Source: Pyrinomonadaceae bacterium (GTDB taxonomy: Bacteria; Acidobacteriota; Blastocatellia; Pyrinomonadales; Pyrinomonadaceae). Taken from it: DNA of 64,000 nt. Positions 27,935 to 37,577 of this stretch are shown here, in pieces. Under the pieces are notes generated by a model. The model was not told the origin of the DNA, made no database searches, and saw nothing but the letters and a program-made list of their open reading frames with translations. The translations under genes and the position numbers were made by a program. The number at the start of each line of letters is the position of its first letter. Positions within the stretch are counted from its first letter, which is position 1. The stretch is taken from positions 124,001 through 188,000 of the forward strand of contig JAJQRF010000004.1 in assembly GCA_021228405.1 (NCBI GenBank), written 5' to 3'.

Positions 27935-29362
27935 TTATCGCGGCAAAGGTTGTTCCAGATTTGCCAATCCGTATGCTAAAACCGCCATCAATGAAGCGTT
28001 TTCGGCAAGTTCCTTCGGCACGACCTTATCAAATGTATCGGCGGCGGTGTGGTGATAATTAAAATAAGTCCGCGTGTCAAACCACGGTCCGAACGACGGA
28101 ACGCCTTTTTCGGTCAGAGTGCTGATGTCCGAACTCGCGCTCGGCTTCACGTCGATCTGACCCGCGCCTTGCGAATTCAGGATTTTCGAGATCGGCGCAA
28201 AAAACGGTAATGCCTCGCGTTTTCCCGCAAAAATGAAACCGATCGGGTGACTTGCCCCTAAATCCGCTTCGATGGCGGCAAAATGCTTTTCGATATTTGC
28301 CTCTTTTGCATATTGCGTCGCACCGACAAACCCGTTTTCCTCGTTCATAAACGCCACGACGCGAATCGTGCGTTTCGGTTTTATCTTCAATTCCTTTAAC
28401 AAATACGGAACCTGCATCGCCATCGCAACCCCGACCGCGTCATCAAGCGCGCCCGTTCCTAAATCCCACGAATCGAGATGCCCCGAAACGACGACGATCT
28501 CATCCGGCTTTTCGCTTCCCTTCAAATCGGCGATCACGTTGTAACTGACAATGTCGGGAAGCTTTTTCGGCGTTAAAAGCATTTTCATTTTCACTTTCCC
28601 GTTTTTGGCGAGATGCGCGATCAGTTCGGCATCTTCATAAGGTACCGCCGCCGCCGGAATCTGTTTCACGCCGTCGGCATAACGCATCATTCCCGTATGC
28701 GCCAGGCGATTTTGCGAACCGCCCGCCGAACGCACCAAAACCGCGACCGCACCGAGTTTTGCCGCCGCCACCGCACCGCCGCCGCGATATTGCCCGACCT
28801 GCCCGTAAGCCGCGCCCGCCTGATTCAATTCGGCAAGCGTTTGATCGAATTTGACGTTGAAAAGAACGATCTTTCCTTCGATCTTTTCACGCCCGAGCTT
28901 GTTTAATTCGTCAAAGCCGCTCACGACAATAATCTCGGCAGTCAAACCATTTTCATCGGTCGCAACGCTTCCGCCGAGCGTGGTCAAAACGATTCTTTGC
29001 GTGGAATTCTTCGCCATTCCTTCAAATTCGACCAGTTCGCCTTTTTCCTCGCCGCGAACCCAATGCGGCACGCTGAGTTTCTGCAACTGCACGTCCAACC
29101 CCAATTTTCGCATTTCGTCGGCAACATATTCGACGGCGCGTTCGGCTTGCGGTGAGCCTGAAAGACGTGCACCGATGTTGTTGGTCATATACGCCGTTTT
29201 GTCGTAAGCGTAATTGCTTGCCAGCCCCGCACGCTGAATTTTTTCCATATTTTCGAGCGTTTTTTCGGAATACAAAAGTGGAGTCGGAGCGGTTTGCTGG
29301 GAAAATATCTGAACACTTAAAAGTGCCGTTAAAATAGCGGTAAATAGAAATTTATTTTTCAT
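27935..29362 (-). CDS. Exported M28-family aminopeptidase with PA domain
   Basis: 475 residues from the ATG at 29362, which begins a signal peptide (MKNKFLFTAILTALLSVQIF); an upstream TTG adds eight residues. A PA insert (AAAKLGAVAVLVRSAGGSQN) precedes the M28 catalytic core with zinc ligands in VVSGHLDSWDLGTGALDD, NEENGFVG and the following D region (AIEADLGASHP), and a late His in TYFNYHHTAADTFD. Related to carboxypeptidase Q/plasma glutamate carboxypeptidase. Divergent from the S9 peptidase gene, with 109 bases between the two starts. Confidence 0.92.
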   Translation of the reverse strand: MKNKFLFTAILTALLSVQIFSQQTAPTPLLYSEKTLENMEKIQRAGLASNYAYDKTAYMTNNIGARLSGSPQAERAVEYVADEMRKLGLDVQLQKLSVPHWVRGEEKGELVEFEGMAKNSTQRIVLTTLGGSVATDENGLTAEIIVVSGFDELNKLGREKIEGKIVLFNVKFDQTLAELNQAGAAYGQVGQYRGGGAVAAAKLGAVAVLVRSAGGSQNRLAHTGMMRYADGVKQIPAAAVPYEDAELIAHLAKNGKVKMKMLLTPKKLPDIVSYNVIADLKGSEKPDEIVVVSGHLDSWDLGTGALDDAVGVAMAMQVPYLLKELKIKPKRTIRVVAFMNEENGFVGATQYAKEANIEKHFAAIEADLGASHPIGFIFAGKREALPFFAPISKILNSQGAGQIDVKPSASSDISTLTEKGVPSFGPWFDTRTYFNYHHTAADTFDKVVPKELAENASLMAVLAYGLANLEQPLPR

Positions 29363-29471
29363 TTTCAATTTGTATAAGTTTTTCAAACATCATAGCCGAT
29401 TGCATTCAAACTTCCAATAATCTGTGCGATAATATTTGCGTTTTCAATATCTTATTTCTCGGTAAAACTAT

Positions 29472-31517
29472 ATGAAAAAAACATTTCTTGCGCTTTTGCT
29501 GTTGACGGCGATGGTTTCGCTCGTCAATGCACAGCCGAATTTCAATATCAACGAATTAATTAATGTAAAACGTGTCGGCGATCCGCAGTTGTCGCCCGAC
29601 GGTAAAAAAATCGCATTTACCATCGGCGTTGTGGACAAAGCCGCAAACCGCACACTGACGCAGATTTATACCGTTTCGCCCGACGGCAGTAATTTGAAAC
29701 AACTGACGAACGGCGAGAAATCGAGCAGTTCGCCGCGCTGGTCGCCCGACGGAAAACACATCGCGTTTACGACGGGCGGACAAATCTGGGTGATGGAAGA
29801 AGACGGCGACGACAAGGAACAGGTCACGAAAATCTCGACCGGCGCGGGAAATCCCGTCTGGTCGCCTGACGGAACGCTGATCGCTTTTAACTCGGAAGTC
29901 TATCCCGAGTGTAAATCCGACGATTGCAACAAAACGGAAGATGCAAAAGTAGAAGGAAGCAAGGTTCAGGCAAAAGTTACCGAAAGATTGCTTTACAGAC
30001 ATTGGACGGAATGGCGCGACCGCAAACGCACGCACGTTTTCGTCGTTTCGCGCAATGGCGGAATCGCCCGCCAAGTGACGATGGGCGATTGGGATTCGCC
30101 GCCGTATGCGGCTTCGAGCGGTGTCGATTACGCTTTTTCACCCGATTCAAAGGAAATCGCCTATCTACGAAATCCCGATAAAGTCGAAGCGATTTCGACC
30201 AATAGCGATATTTACGTCGTTTCCCTAAACGGCGGCGAAGCTAAAAACATTACCGTCAATAATCGCGGTTACGACGCTTCGCCCGTTTACACTTCGGACG
30301 GCAAATATATTCTTTTCCGTTCGCAAGCAACCGAAGGTTTTGAAGCCGACCGCTGGCGTATTATGCGTTTTGATCGCAAAACGGGACAAACGGTCGAACT
30401 GACACGCGGTTTCGATCTGCAAGTCGATGAAATGACCGTTTCGCCCGACAATTCAACCGTTTATTTCACCGCCGGAGATCGCGGAAATGCACCGATCTTC
30501 AGCGTTCCGCTCGAACCCGATTTTCGTTTGAAGATCGCAACCTTCGTGAAAAAAGTTTTGACGAGCAACACGATCAGCAACTTAAATATTTCGCCCGACG
30601 GAAGAACTTTCATTTTTGCACATAATTCGATGACTTCGCCGACCGAAATTATGCGCGCCAACGTCAACGGCGACGGAGTTTCATCGGTTACAAAAGTTAC
30701 AAATGATTATATCGGCAAATATCGTTTGCAAAATCCCGAAGAGCTCGAATGGAAAGGCGCGGTCAACACCAAAATTCACGGATTTTTGCTGAAACCTGCC
30801 AACTTCGATTCATCGAAAAAATATCCGCTCATCGTTCTGATTCACGGCGGACCGCAGGGCGCGTGGAACAACAATTGGGGCTATCGTTGGAATCCGCAAT
30901 TATTTGCAAATGCGGGTTATATGGTCTTTATGCCGAATCCGCGCGGCTCGACGGGTTATGGACAAAAGCTCGTTAACGAAGTTTCGGCTGATTGGGGCGG
31001 AAAGGCGTTTGTTGATATTATGAATGGAGTTGCCGAAGTCATCAAAAATCCAAACATCGACAAGGAAAGAATCGGTGCGGCGGGCGCAAGTTACGGCGGT
31101 TATATGGTCAATTGGATTCTCGGTCATAACACTGATCCGCGTTTCAAATTCAAAACTTTCGTGTCACACGCCGGAGTTTATAATTTGGAAAGTATGGCAA
31201 CCGTCACCGAAGAACTTTGGTTCGTCGATTGGGAATTTAAAGGAATGCCTTGGGAAAATCCCGTCAACTACAAGAAATGGTCGCCGCATCTTTTCGCTAA
31301 AAACTTCAAAACGCCGACTTTAGTGATTCACGGCGAGATCGATTACCGCGTTCCCGTCGATCAGGGTTTGCAACTTTACACGACCTTACAGCGTCAAAAC
31401 GTTCCGTCCAAATTGGTTTATTTTCCCGATGAAGGACACTGGATTTTGAAACCGCAAAACTCGGAATTCTGGTATGGTCAGGTTCTCGATTGGTTTGCGA
31501 AATATCTGAAACCGTAA
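29472..31517 (+). CDS. Exported S9-family prolyl oligopeptidase / dipeptidyl peptidase
   Basis: 681 residues with a signal peptide (MKKTFLALLLLTAMVSLVNA). An N-terminal beta-propeller made of TolB/PD40-like blades (GDPQLSPDGKKIAFTIG, SPRWSPDGKHIAFTTG, SPDGTLIAFNSE) spans roughly 35-400. The C-terminal alpha/beta-hydrolase has Ser540 in GASYGGYM, Asp near 624 in HGEIDYRVP and His near 656 in DEGHW. It cleaves short peptides, often after proline or acyl groups. Followed by a strong terminator and then the M1 peptidase. Confidence 0.94.
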   Translation: MKKTFLALLLLTAMVSLVNAQPNFNINELINVKRVGDPQLSPDGKKIAFTIGVVDKAANRTLTQIYTVSPDGSNLKQLTNGEKSSSSPRWSPDGKHIAFTTGGQIWVMEEDGDDKEQVTKISTGAGNPVWSPDGTLIAFNSEVYPECKSDDCNKTEDAKVEGSKVQAKVTERLLYRHWTEWRDRKRTHVFVVSRNGGIARQVTMGDWDSPPYAASSGVDYAFSPDSKEIAYLRNPDKVEAISTNSDIYVVSLNGGEAKNITVNNRGYDASPVYTSDGKYILFRSQATEGFEADRWRIMRFDRKTGQTVELTRGFDLQVDEMTVSPDNSTVYFTAGDRGNAPIFSVPLEPDFRLKIATFVKKVLTSNTISNLNISPDGRTFIFAHNSMTSPTEIMRANVNGDGVSSVTKVTNDYIGKYRLQNPEELEWKGAVNTKIHGFLLKPANFDSSKKYPLIVLIHGGPQGAWNNNWGYRWNPQLFANAGYMVFMPNPRGSTGYGQKLVNEVSADWGGKAFVDIMNGVAEVIKNPNIDKERIGAAGASYGGYMVNWILGHNTDPRFKFKTFVSHAGVYNLESMATVTEELWFVDWEFKGMPWENPVNYKKWSPHLFAKNFKTPTLVIHGEIDYRVPVDQGLQLYTTLQRQNVPSKLVYFPDEGHWILKPQNSEFWYGQVLDWFAKYLKP

Positions 31518-31537
31518 TCCGACGCGTTGCGTTTTAG

Positions 31538-31578
31538 AGGAAACACGAAGTTTCAGATTTCGTGTTTCCTTATTTTTT
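31538..31578 (+). terminator. Terminator after the S9 peptidase
   Basis: 12-bp stem AGGAAACACGAA (31538-31549) with TTCGTGTTTCCT (31559-31570), followed by TATTTTTTT. Confidence 0.9.
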
Positions 31579-31593
31579 TCATTTGAAACAATT

Positions 31594-33291
31594 ATGACTT
31601 TTTCAAAACTACGTTCGTTCGTTCTTTTTACTTTTCTGTTTTTGCTCTTTTCGATTTCGGCATTTGCACAAAATACAACTAAAAACTTCAATCGTCCGCG
31701 CACGTTTGATGCCCAACATTACATTTTGCGAATCAGCTTTGACCGCGCAAATAAAACCGTTTTCGGCGATACGACGGTTCAGTTGAAACCGCTTTCCGAC
31801 AACTTTAATACCGTCCAACTCGATGCGGTTGGGTTAAAATTTGAATCGGTAAAGCTTGAGCCGGATAATCAGGATTTGAGTTATAAAACCGATAAAGATT
31901 CGGTTATCGTGACGCTTGATAAGGCATATTCAAAAGACGATCTCATCTCGATTCGTTTCAAATATTCGGCAACACCGAAGAAAGGAATTTATTTTGTCGA
32001 TAAAAAAGTCGAAGACGGCGAAACAGTTAATGATGCCCAAATCTGGACCCAAGGCGAAGCGCAGGAGTCGCGTCATTGGTTTCCGTCATTCGATTCACCG
32101 AACGATAAAGCCACGACCGAAGAATTAATCACGGTTGAAAAAGGGTTAACGGTTATCGGGAACGGTGAATTTCTAGGAAAAGAAGTAACGGCAGACGGAA
32201 AAGAAACTCATCATTATAAAATGCCTGTTCCGCATTCGATCTATCTGACTTCGTTCATCGCCGGAAATTTTGCCAAACAAACCGATTCTTATAAGAATAT
32301 TCCGTTGACCTATTATGTTTATCCGGGCAGAGAGTCGATCATTCCGCAGGCTTACGGCAAGACGAAAGATATGTTCCGCGTTTTTGAGGAATTAACCAAA
32401 GTCGATTTTCCCTACAATAAATACGACCAGACGATCGTTGCCAATTTCAATTTCGGCGGAATGGAAAACATCACCGCGACGACAATGGCTGATACCGAAA
32501 TTATGATGGCAGGTTTTGCTTTTGCGAAAGACGGTGTGGAAGACCTCGTTTCGCACGAGCTCGCGCATTCTTGGTTCGGTAATCTCGTAACTTGCAAAAA
32601 TTGGTCGGAACTTTGGCTGAATGAAGGCTTTGCAACGTTTATGGAAGCGGCTTACCGCGAAAAAATGTATGGTCGCGCAAATTATTTGCAGAAGATCAAT
32701 TCCGATGCCCTGCAATTCATAACCAGCGACGCAGTCAGCCGAAATCGTCACGCTTTATTTAACACCAAAGCCGATCCGAACGACGACGGGCTTTTCGACA
32801 CGACCACTTATCAAAAAGGCGGCGCGGTCATTCACATTCTGCGCGAAACCGTCGGCGATGAAGCCTTTTGGAAAGCAATCAATATTTATCTCAATCGCCA
32901 CAAATTCGATAATGTCGAAACTCCCGATCTACAAAAAGCGATGGAAGAAGCGTCGGGGCAAAATCTGGGTTGGTTTTTCAAACAATGGGTTTACGGCGCA
33001 GGAAGCCCAAAACTCAACGTTAAACCGATTTACAATGCAAAAACGAAAACGCTGAATTTAACTGTCGATCAACTTCAAAAACTAGATAACATCACGCCTT
33101 CAGCATTTATTTTGCCGATGGAAATCGAATTAAAAACCGCAAAAGGCTTAAAGAAGGAAGACATTAAAATCATGAAACGGCAGGAAATCATCTCGCTTAA
33201 AGTAGATTCAAAACCGAATTCGATCAAATTTGATCCGAATGATAAAATCCCGCTGAAAACGGTTAAAATTCAGCCGATCATCGCAAATTAA
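31594..33291 (+). CDS. Exported M1-family aminopeptidase
   Basis: 565 residues with a signal peptide ending SAFAQ. N-terminal beta domain, then the substrate-binding GGMEN (variant of GAMEN) near residue 288 and the zinc motif HELAH at 321-325 with the third ligand Glu344 in NEGFATF, exactly 18 residues further. The length lacks the large C-terminal HEAT-like domain of PepN, as in LTA4-hydrolase-like and bacterial exported forms. It removes N-terminal residues from peptides. Followed by a terminator. Confidence 0.93.
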   Translation: MTFSKLRSFVLFTFLFLLFSISAFAQNTTKNFNRPRTFDAQHYILRISFDRANKTVFGDTTVQLKPLSDNFNTVQLDAVGLKFESVKLEPDNQDLSYKTDKDSVIVTLDKAYSKDDLISIRFKYSATPKKGIYFVDKKVEDGETVNDAQIWTQGEAQESRHWFPSFDSPNDKATTEELITVEKGLTVIGNGEFLGKEVTADGKETHHYKMPVPHSIYLTSFIAGNFAKQTDSYKNIPLTYYVYPGRESIIPQAYGKTKDMFRVFEELTKVDFPYNKYDQTIVANFNFGGMENITATTMADTEIMMAGFAFAKDGVEDLVSHELAHSWFGNLVTCKNWSELWLNEGFATFMEAAYREKMYGRANYLQKINSDALQFITSDAVSRNRHALFNTKADPNDDGLFDTTTYQKGGAVIHILRETVGDEAFWKAINIYLNRHKFDNVETPDLQKAMEEASGQNLGWFFKQWVYGAGSPKLNVKPIYNAKTKTLNLTVDQLQKLDNITPSAFILPMEIELKTAKGLKKEDIKIMKRQEIISLKVDSKPNSIKFDPNDKIPLKTVKIQPIIAN

Positions 33292-33310
33292 AAGCGAATT
33301 TAAATCCAAA

Positions 33311-33343
33311 AAAAGTTCCGTGACGATTCACGGAACTTTTTTC
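33311..33343. terminator. Bidirectional terminator
   Basis: 13-bp stem 33311-33323 with 33328-33340 (core GTTCCGTGA), T-rich on both strands. It ends the M1 gene and, on the minus strand, any read-through from the riboswitch. Confidence 0.88.
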
Positions 33344-33374
33344 TTTGAGAAGACCGGATGTCTGCTTGATGTTG

Positions 33375-33431
33375 AAAAAGCAGCGCGCGAAGCACACACA
33401 AAATCGCGCCAAATCGGCAAAACTATCTGCT
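33375..33431 (-). terminator. Possible intrinsic terminator downstream of the riboswitch
   Basis: On the minus strand, GCGCGA (33409-33404) pairs with TCGCGC (33390-33385), and outside it AGCAG (33431-33427) pairs with CTGCT (33383-33379), directly followed by TTTT. It fits an expression-platform terminator placed 15-70 bases after the aptamer. Confidence 0.5.
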
Positions 33432-33445
33432 GTTACTTCTTTGCC

Positions 33446-33597
33446 ACACCTACGAGGTTAGCTGACGGGCTAGGAACGAAAGATTATCCCCGCGTTTATT
33501 AATCATCAACGCTTCGCCCCGTGTTTTATGAAAAATGAAAGAAAATCATAAAACTTTGGTTCCCCCGCGTTATTTCCATGGAAATAACTTCGGTGAT
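33446..33597 (-). promoter_or_regulatory. Cyclic di-AMP riboswitch (ydaO/yuaA type), orphan
   Basis: The minus strand carries the conserved ydaO blocks in order: CACCGAA at the P1 5' side (33594 down), a perfect inner hairpin GTTATTTC/GAAATAAC, GGGGGAACC, an AT-rich hairpin, GGGGCGAAGC, a GCGTT...AACGC stem, GGGATAATCTTTCG, CCCGTCAGCTAACCTCGTAGG and the closing GGTG pairing CACC. These match the aptamer as known from the tte and B. subtilis leaders. It has a good promoter 20-45 bases upstream, but no minus-strand gene follows before two terminators. The nearest downstream minus-strand gene begins at 29362. Confidence 0.88.
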
Positions 33598-33616
33598 CAA
33601 CTTTTCAACAAAAGAA

Positions 33617-33646
33617 AATATACCACACGAAAACGTGTATTTTCAA
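33617..33646 (-). promoter_or_regulatory. Promoter of the riboswitch transcript
   Basis: On the minus strand TTGAAA (33646-33641) and TATATT (33622-33617) with an 18-base spacer. Transcription would start near 33610, just before the aptamer. Confidence 0.65.
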
Positions 33647-33674
33647 GGAGAATTCGAGATTTTCAATGTTTTTT

Positions 33675-34220
33675 TTAAGCCGCGGGAAATAAATGATAAA
33701 GCATCAGATAAACGATTACGCCTGTCGCCGAAACGTATAACCAGATCGGATAAGCAAACTTTACAATTCTGCGATGTTTATCAAATTGTTCGGTGACTGC
33801 AAAATACATCGAACGTAAAACGAGCGGCAAAACCACGAGCGAAAGTCCGATGTGCGAAATCAAAATAAAGAAATAAACATAACGGACAAAACCGACACCG
33901 TTAAATTTATTTGCCGGGTTTGTTAAGTGATAAGTTACATAACAAACCAGAAATAAACCGCCCAGAATAAAGGCTGTCGTCATTGCTTTGCGGTGCAGAT
34001 CGATCTTGTTTTGTTTGATGAAGATCAAAGCGGCGATCAAAACGAAAGTGGTCAGCGTGTTGATTATTCCGATTGTGTGCGACAAAGGTTTCGTTGCACC
34101 GCCGACATCGAGTTTATTCGGGAAAGCAAGCAAAATTGCCACTACGACCGGCACGGCGACCGAGAGCGTGTTTATCACCAACATCGACTTTTTTTCCTGC
34201 TGAAGTATTTCCGTAGCCAT
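33675..34220 (-). CDS. DUF420 (YozB/CtaM-like) membrane protein
   Basis: 181 residues from the ATG at 34220, 2 bases after the stop of the oxidase subunit III gene. Five hydrophobic helices with conserved His in LSHTIGI, DLHRKAM, VTYHLTNP, LISHIGLS and KHRRIVKF. DUF420 proteins accompany haem-copper oxidase genes in many bacteria and are linked to oxidase assembly. Last gene of the ctaB-coxC-DUF420 operon. Confidence 0.85.
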   Translation of the reverse strand: MATEILQQEKKSMLVINTLSVAVPVVVAILLAFPNKLDVGGATKPLSHTIGIINTLTTFVLIAALIFIKQNKIDLHRKAMTTAFILGGLFLVCYVTYHLTNPANKFNGVGFVRYVYFFILISHIGLSLVVLPLVLRSMYFAVTEQFDKHRRIVKFAYPIWLYVSATGVIVYLMLYHLFPAA

Positions 34221-34222
34221 AT

Positions 34223-34963
34223 TTATTTGAAAAATCCGAGTAAGACAAATATCAGCAACCAAAGCCCGCCCATAAAATGCCAATACCAGCCGACAACTTT
34301 CGCTAAACTGTTGCGCTTTTTGATGAATTCTTCCGAAGCGGCAGGAATCCGGCTTTTCAGGACGATTGCGCCGAGTCCGGCAATTCCGCCGAGCACGTGA
34401 ACCGCGTGGAGTATCGTCAAAATATAATAAAATCCTGCGTAAGGATTACTTTCGAGATAAACTCCGCGTCTGGAAAGCTGCATCCACGAAAGAATCTGAG
34501 AAGCAATGAAAGCCGCGCCGAGAACGGTTGTCGCCATCAGCCATTTATTCGCTTTCGACTGATCGTTTGCATAAAGCGATTTTTCGGCGAAAACGTAAGT
34601 AAAACTACTGAAAATTATTAACGCGGTGCTGACAAAAATCTGAAACGGAAGATCGAACGGCTTCCATTCGTTCACACCTGTCGAAGCGATAAAAATATAT
34701 GAACCGAGCAAACCGCTGAAGGTCATAAAAACTACGACCAGCAAAAAGCCCATCAAAACACGTGATGTATCAGGCATATATTGTTTGAAGCCGATATGGT
34801 CGAGCGGATTGCGATTGTTTCCGCCGTCATCGTTTCCATTGTTTCCGCCTCCGCCTCCGCCGCGATTTTTGTTGCCGTTATTGGGACCGCCGCCGGAAAA
34901 TGTCGGCGGGCGTTTGCGCTTTTTCTTTTCTTCAGCGGCTGTTTCGATTGTTCCGATTTGCAT
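34223..34963 (-). CDS. Haem-copper oxidase subunit III family protein
   Basis: 246 residues. The first 60 are charged and then a Gly/Asn low-complexity linker, unusual for the family. Five helices follow, with the subunit III hallmarks LTILHAVHVLGGI and VGWYWHFMGGLWLLIF. Subunits I and II are not in the window. It is 10 bases after ctaB and 2 bases before DUF420, so an oxidase-assembly operon is clear. Confidence 0.87.
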   Translation of the reverse strand: MQIGTIETAAEEKKKRKRPPTFSGGGPNNGNKNRGGGGGGNNGNDDGGNNRNPLDHIGFKQYMPDTSRVLMGFLLVVVFMTFSGLLGSYIFIASTGVNEWKPFDLPFQIFVSTALIIFSSFTYVFAEKSLYANDQSKANKWLMATTVLGAAFIASQILSWMQLSRRGVYLESNPYAGFYYILTILHAVHVLGGIAGLGAIVLKSRIPAASEEFIKKRNSLAKVVGWYWHFMGGLWLLIFVLLGFFK

Positions 34964-34973
34964 AAAACTAAAA

Positions 34974-35876
34974 TTACAAATGATTGAAAACCATTAGAGC
35001 GAAAAGCAACGGCAGGTAAAGCACCGAAACGAGCAGAAGTTTTCGGGCTTGTTCGTTTGTTTTCAAACGCGCCGTTTTGATACTTGCCCATAAAAACCAG
35101 ATTCCGAGCAAACTTGCGCCAACCAGATAGAAAATCCCCGAAACGCCGATAAAATAAGGAACCAGACTGACGGGCAAAAGTAAGATCGCAAACAGAACGA
35201 TCTGCCGTGCCGTGATCTTTCCCTCTTTTTCGACAACGGGAAGCATTAAAATTCCCGCTTTCGCATATTGCTCGCGATACATCCACGCAATCGCCAGAAA
35301 ATGCGGAAATTGCCATAAAAACAAGACTAAAAACAAAACGAATGAACCGATCGTGATCTCGTTTGAAGCCGCCGTCCAACCCATCAGAGGCGGCATCGCG
35401 CCCGGGATCGCGCCGATTGCGGTCGAAGCCGAGGTTTTCGTTTTCAAAGGCGTATAAAGCAGGACGTAACCGACGATGACAACCAATCCCATCGCCGCCG
35501 TCACGCCGTTTACGAGAAAGAGTAAATAAAGCTCGGCAACCAGACTTTGCAGGATTCCAAACATTAAAGCTTCGTTCGGGGTTATTTTCTGCGTCGGCAA
35601 AGGGCGGTTTGCCGTTCTGTCCATCAAAGCATCGGTTCGCCGTTCGATATATTGGTTGAGCGTCGCCACGCCGAACGCAAGGATCGTGATCCCGATCATC
35701 GCATTCAGAAACAAAACGAAGTTGAAACCGTTTTCCGTACCGAGATAAAATCCGGCGGCTGAAGTCAAAACCAGCATAAACGCGATGCGCGGCTTTGTAA
35801 GTTCAAAATATGCCGCAAGTTTTTCGCGCAAACCGATAACTTTAGTTTCCTGAATTTCTACCGTAATTGTGTCCAT
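34974..35876 (-). CDS. ctaB: Protohaem IX farnesyltransferase (haem O synthase)
   Basis: 300 residues, UbiA superfamily, nine helices. It attaches farnesyl to haem B to make haem O. The polyprenyl-binding motif is in ATLNQYIERRTDALMDRTA followed by NRPLP, and the second motif region is around YTPLKTKTSASTAIGAIPGA. Length is standard. First gene of the operon. Confidence 0.95.
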   Translation of the reverse strand: MDTITVEIQETKVIGLREKLAAYFELTKPRIAFMLVLTSAAGFYLGTENGFNFVLFLNAMIGITILAFGVATLNQYIERRTDALMDRTANRPLPTQKITPNEALMFGILQSLVAELYLLFLVNGVTAAMGLVVIVGYVLLYTPLKTKTSASTAIGAIPGAMPPLMGWTAASNEITIGSFVLFLVLFLWQFPHFLAIAWMYREQYAKAGILMLPVVEKEGKITARQIVLFAILLLPVSLVPYFIGVSGIFYLVGASLLGIWFLWASIKTARLKTNEQARKLLLVSVLYLPLLFALMVFNHL

Positions 35877-36055
35877 TTTATAAAACTTGAATTTTAAAGA
35901 CAGCGATAACTGCCGAATTTATAAAAGAATAACTTTTTAAATCCATTTTTCCAAATACGCAATGGTCAGGGCTTCTTCTTTTCGACAAAAGTTAAACTTA
36001 TTTTTCTCCAAGATGACAAATGCCTTTCCGCTACGATAAACTTTTCACATTGAAG

Positions 36056-37549
36056 ATGTCAGCATTAGAAGATTCAATTAACGTCAAAGAAATTAACAAA
36101 CCGAAATCCCAGCCGATCTTTAATCGTTTTCTCGATTTTTTGAGTTCGGTGCGGTTCGGTATCGTTTTGCTTTGTATTCTGGTCGTGCTTTCGATTCTCG
36201 GAATGGTCATCATCCAGCAGAACGTGCAGGGATTCGATGCGTTCTACGCATCTCTGACACCGGCGGAAAGATTGGTTTTCGGCACGCTCGGACTTTTTGA
36301 TGTTTATTACAGCTGGTATTTCAGTTTTTTCCTGCTTTTACTGTCGTTAAATATCGTTCTCGCTTCGATCGATCATTTTCCCGGCGCGTGGAGCTTTATC
36401 GCAAAGCCGAAACTCGACGCATCGAGAAAATGGCTTCTCGGACAAAAGCAAAATGCCGTGGTCGAAATGAACGGAAGCTTGCACGAAAACACCGAACGCA
36501 TCAAAGAGGTATTTCGTGAAAACGGCTTAAACGTTAAAGTTTCGGAAAAGAAGGGAAACACCTTCGTTTTTGGTGAAAGCGGAAAATGGAATCGGATGGG
36601 CGCATACATCGTTCACGTTTTTCTTCTGACATTGTTTCTCGGACATTTCGTTGCGCTTCGGACGGGTTTCGATGCCGACGTGAGTTTTACGCCCGGACAG
36701 GTTAACAATCAGATTCAGATCATCCAATTCAATCTGGACAAAAAGGAAAAATATAACGCCCAGCTTCCCTTTACGATCACCTGCACCGATATTCAGCAAA
36801 AACTCATCAATCCGGGCGGTGAGATCGATACGACAAATACGCTCGATTGGCGGACGCAGATAAGAATCGACGATCCGGCTTACGGCGTGACGACTGCCGA
36901 CATTAGTTTGAATAATCCGTTTTCATATCGCGGTTACAGATTTTTTCAGGCGCAGACGATTCCCGTCGGAAGCGCGCGAACGATGAAATTTGAACTTAAA
37001 CCTGCCGAGGGCGGCGAACCCGTTGCGCTTGATCTCGCAAGAAACGGCACGGCGACGCTTCCGAACGGAACGCAGGTCGAATACGAATCGTTTCAGCCTG
37101 ATTTCACTTTGAACGGCAGTAATCCCGACACGAAATCGGCTGAATATAACAATCCGGCGGCGGTTTTGAAGGTCACGGAACCGGGTAAGGAAACGATCAG
37201 AGTTTACGCTTTTGCCAACAAACTGCCCGACAACGCGCCGATAAACGCACCGAAAGCAGGTTACAGATGGCGTTTGACCGAATTTGAAAAGGCTCCGTTC
37301 GCACATATTTTATCGATCAAATACGATCCTTTCAACGCGGCGTTCATCGCGTGGTATATCGGCGGTTTCGGTTTGATCTTCGCGCTCATCTTCGTATTTT
37401 TCGTTTCGCATCGGCGCATTTGGGCATTGATCGAAGAAAAACCGGGTAATCAATATGAAATCGTTCTCGGCGGAAACACGAACAGAAATCATTTGGGTTT
37501 TGAAGATAAATTTACGAAAATAGTCAATTCGCTGACATCTAAAGAATAA
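36056..37549 (+). CDS. resB: Cytochrome c biogenesis protein ResB (Ccs1)
   Basis: 497 residues from the ATG at 36056; an ATG at 36020 would add 12 and neither has a clear ribosome-binding site. Three N-terminal helices (VRFGIVLLCILVVLSILGMV first), a large periplasmic domain (about 200-430) and a last helix IAWYIGGFGLIFALIFVFF fit ResB. It works with CcsA to deliver haem to apocytochromes c in System II. ccsA follows 28 bases downstream. Confidence 0.92.
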   Translation: MSALEDSINVKEINKPKSQPIFNRFLDFLSSVRFGIVLLCILVVLSILGMVIIQQNVQGFDAFYASLTPAERLVFGTLGLFDVYYSWYFSFFLLLLSLNIVLASIDHFPGAWSFIAKPKLDASRKWLLGQKQNAVVEMNGSLHENTERIKEVFRENGLNVKVSEKKGNTFVFGESGKWNRMGAYIVHVFLLTLFLGHFVALRTGFDADVSFTPGQVNNQIQIIQFNLDKKEKYNAQLPFTITCTDIQQKLINPGGEIDTTNTLDWRTQIRIDDPAYGVTTADISLNNPFSYRGYRFFQAQTIPVGSARTMKFELKPAEGGEPVALDLARNGTATLPNGTQVEYESFQPDFTLNGSNPDTKSAEYNNPAAVLKVTEPGKETIRVYAFANKLPDNAPINAPKAGYRWRLTEFEKAPFAHILSIKYDPFNAAFIAWYIGGFGLIFALIFVFFVSHRRIWALIEEKPGNQYEIVLGGNTNRNHLGFEDKFTKIVNSLTSKE

Positions 37550-37577
37550 GTGGATTCCCAATAATCAAGGACAAATT

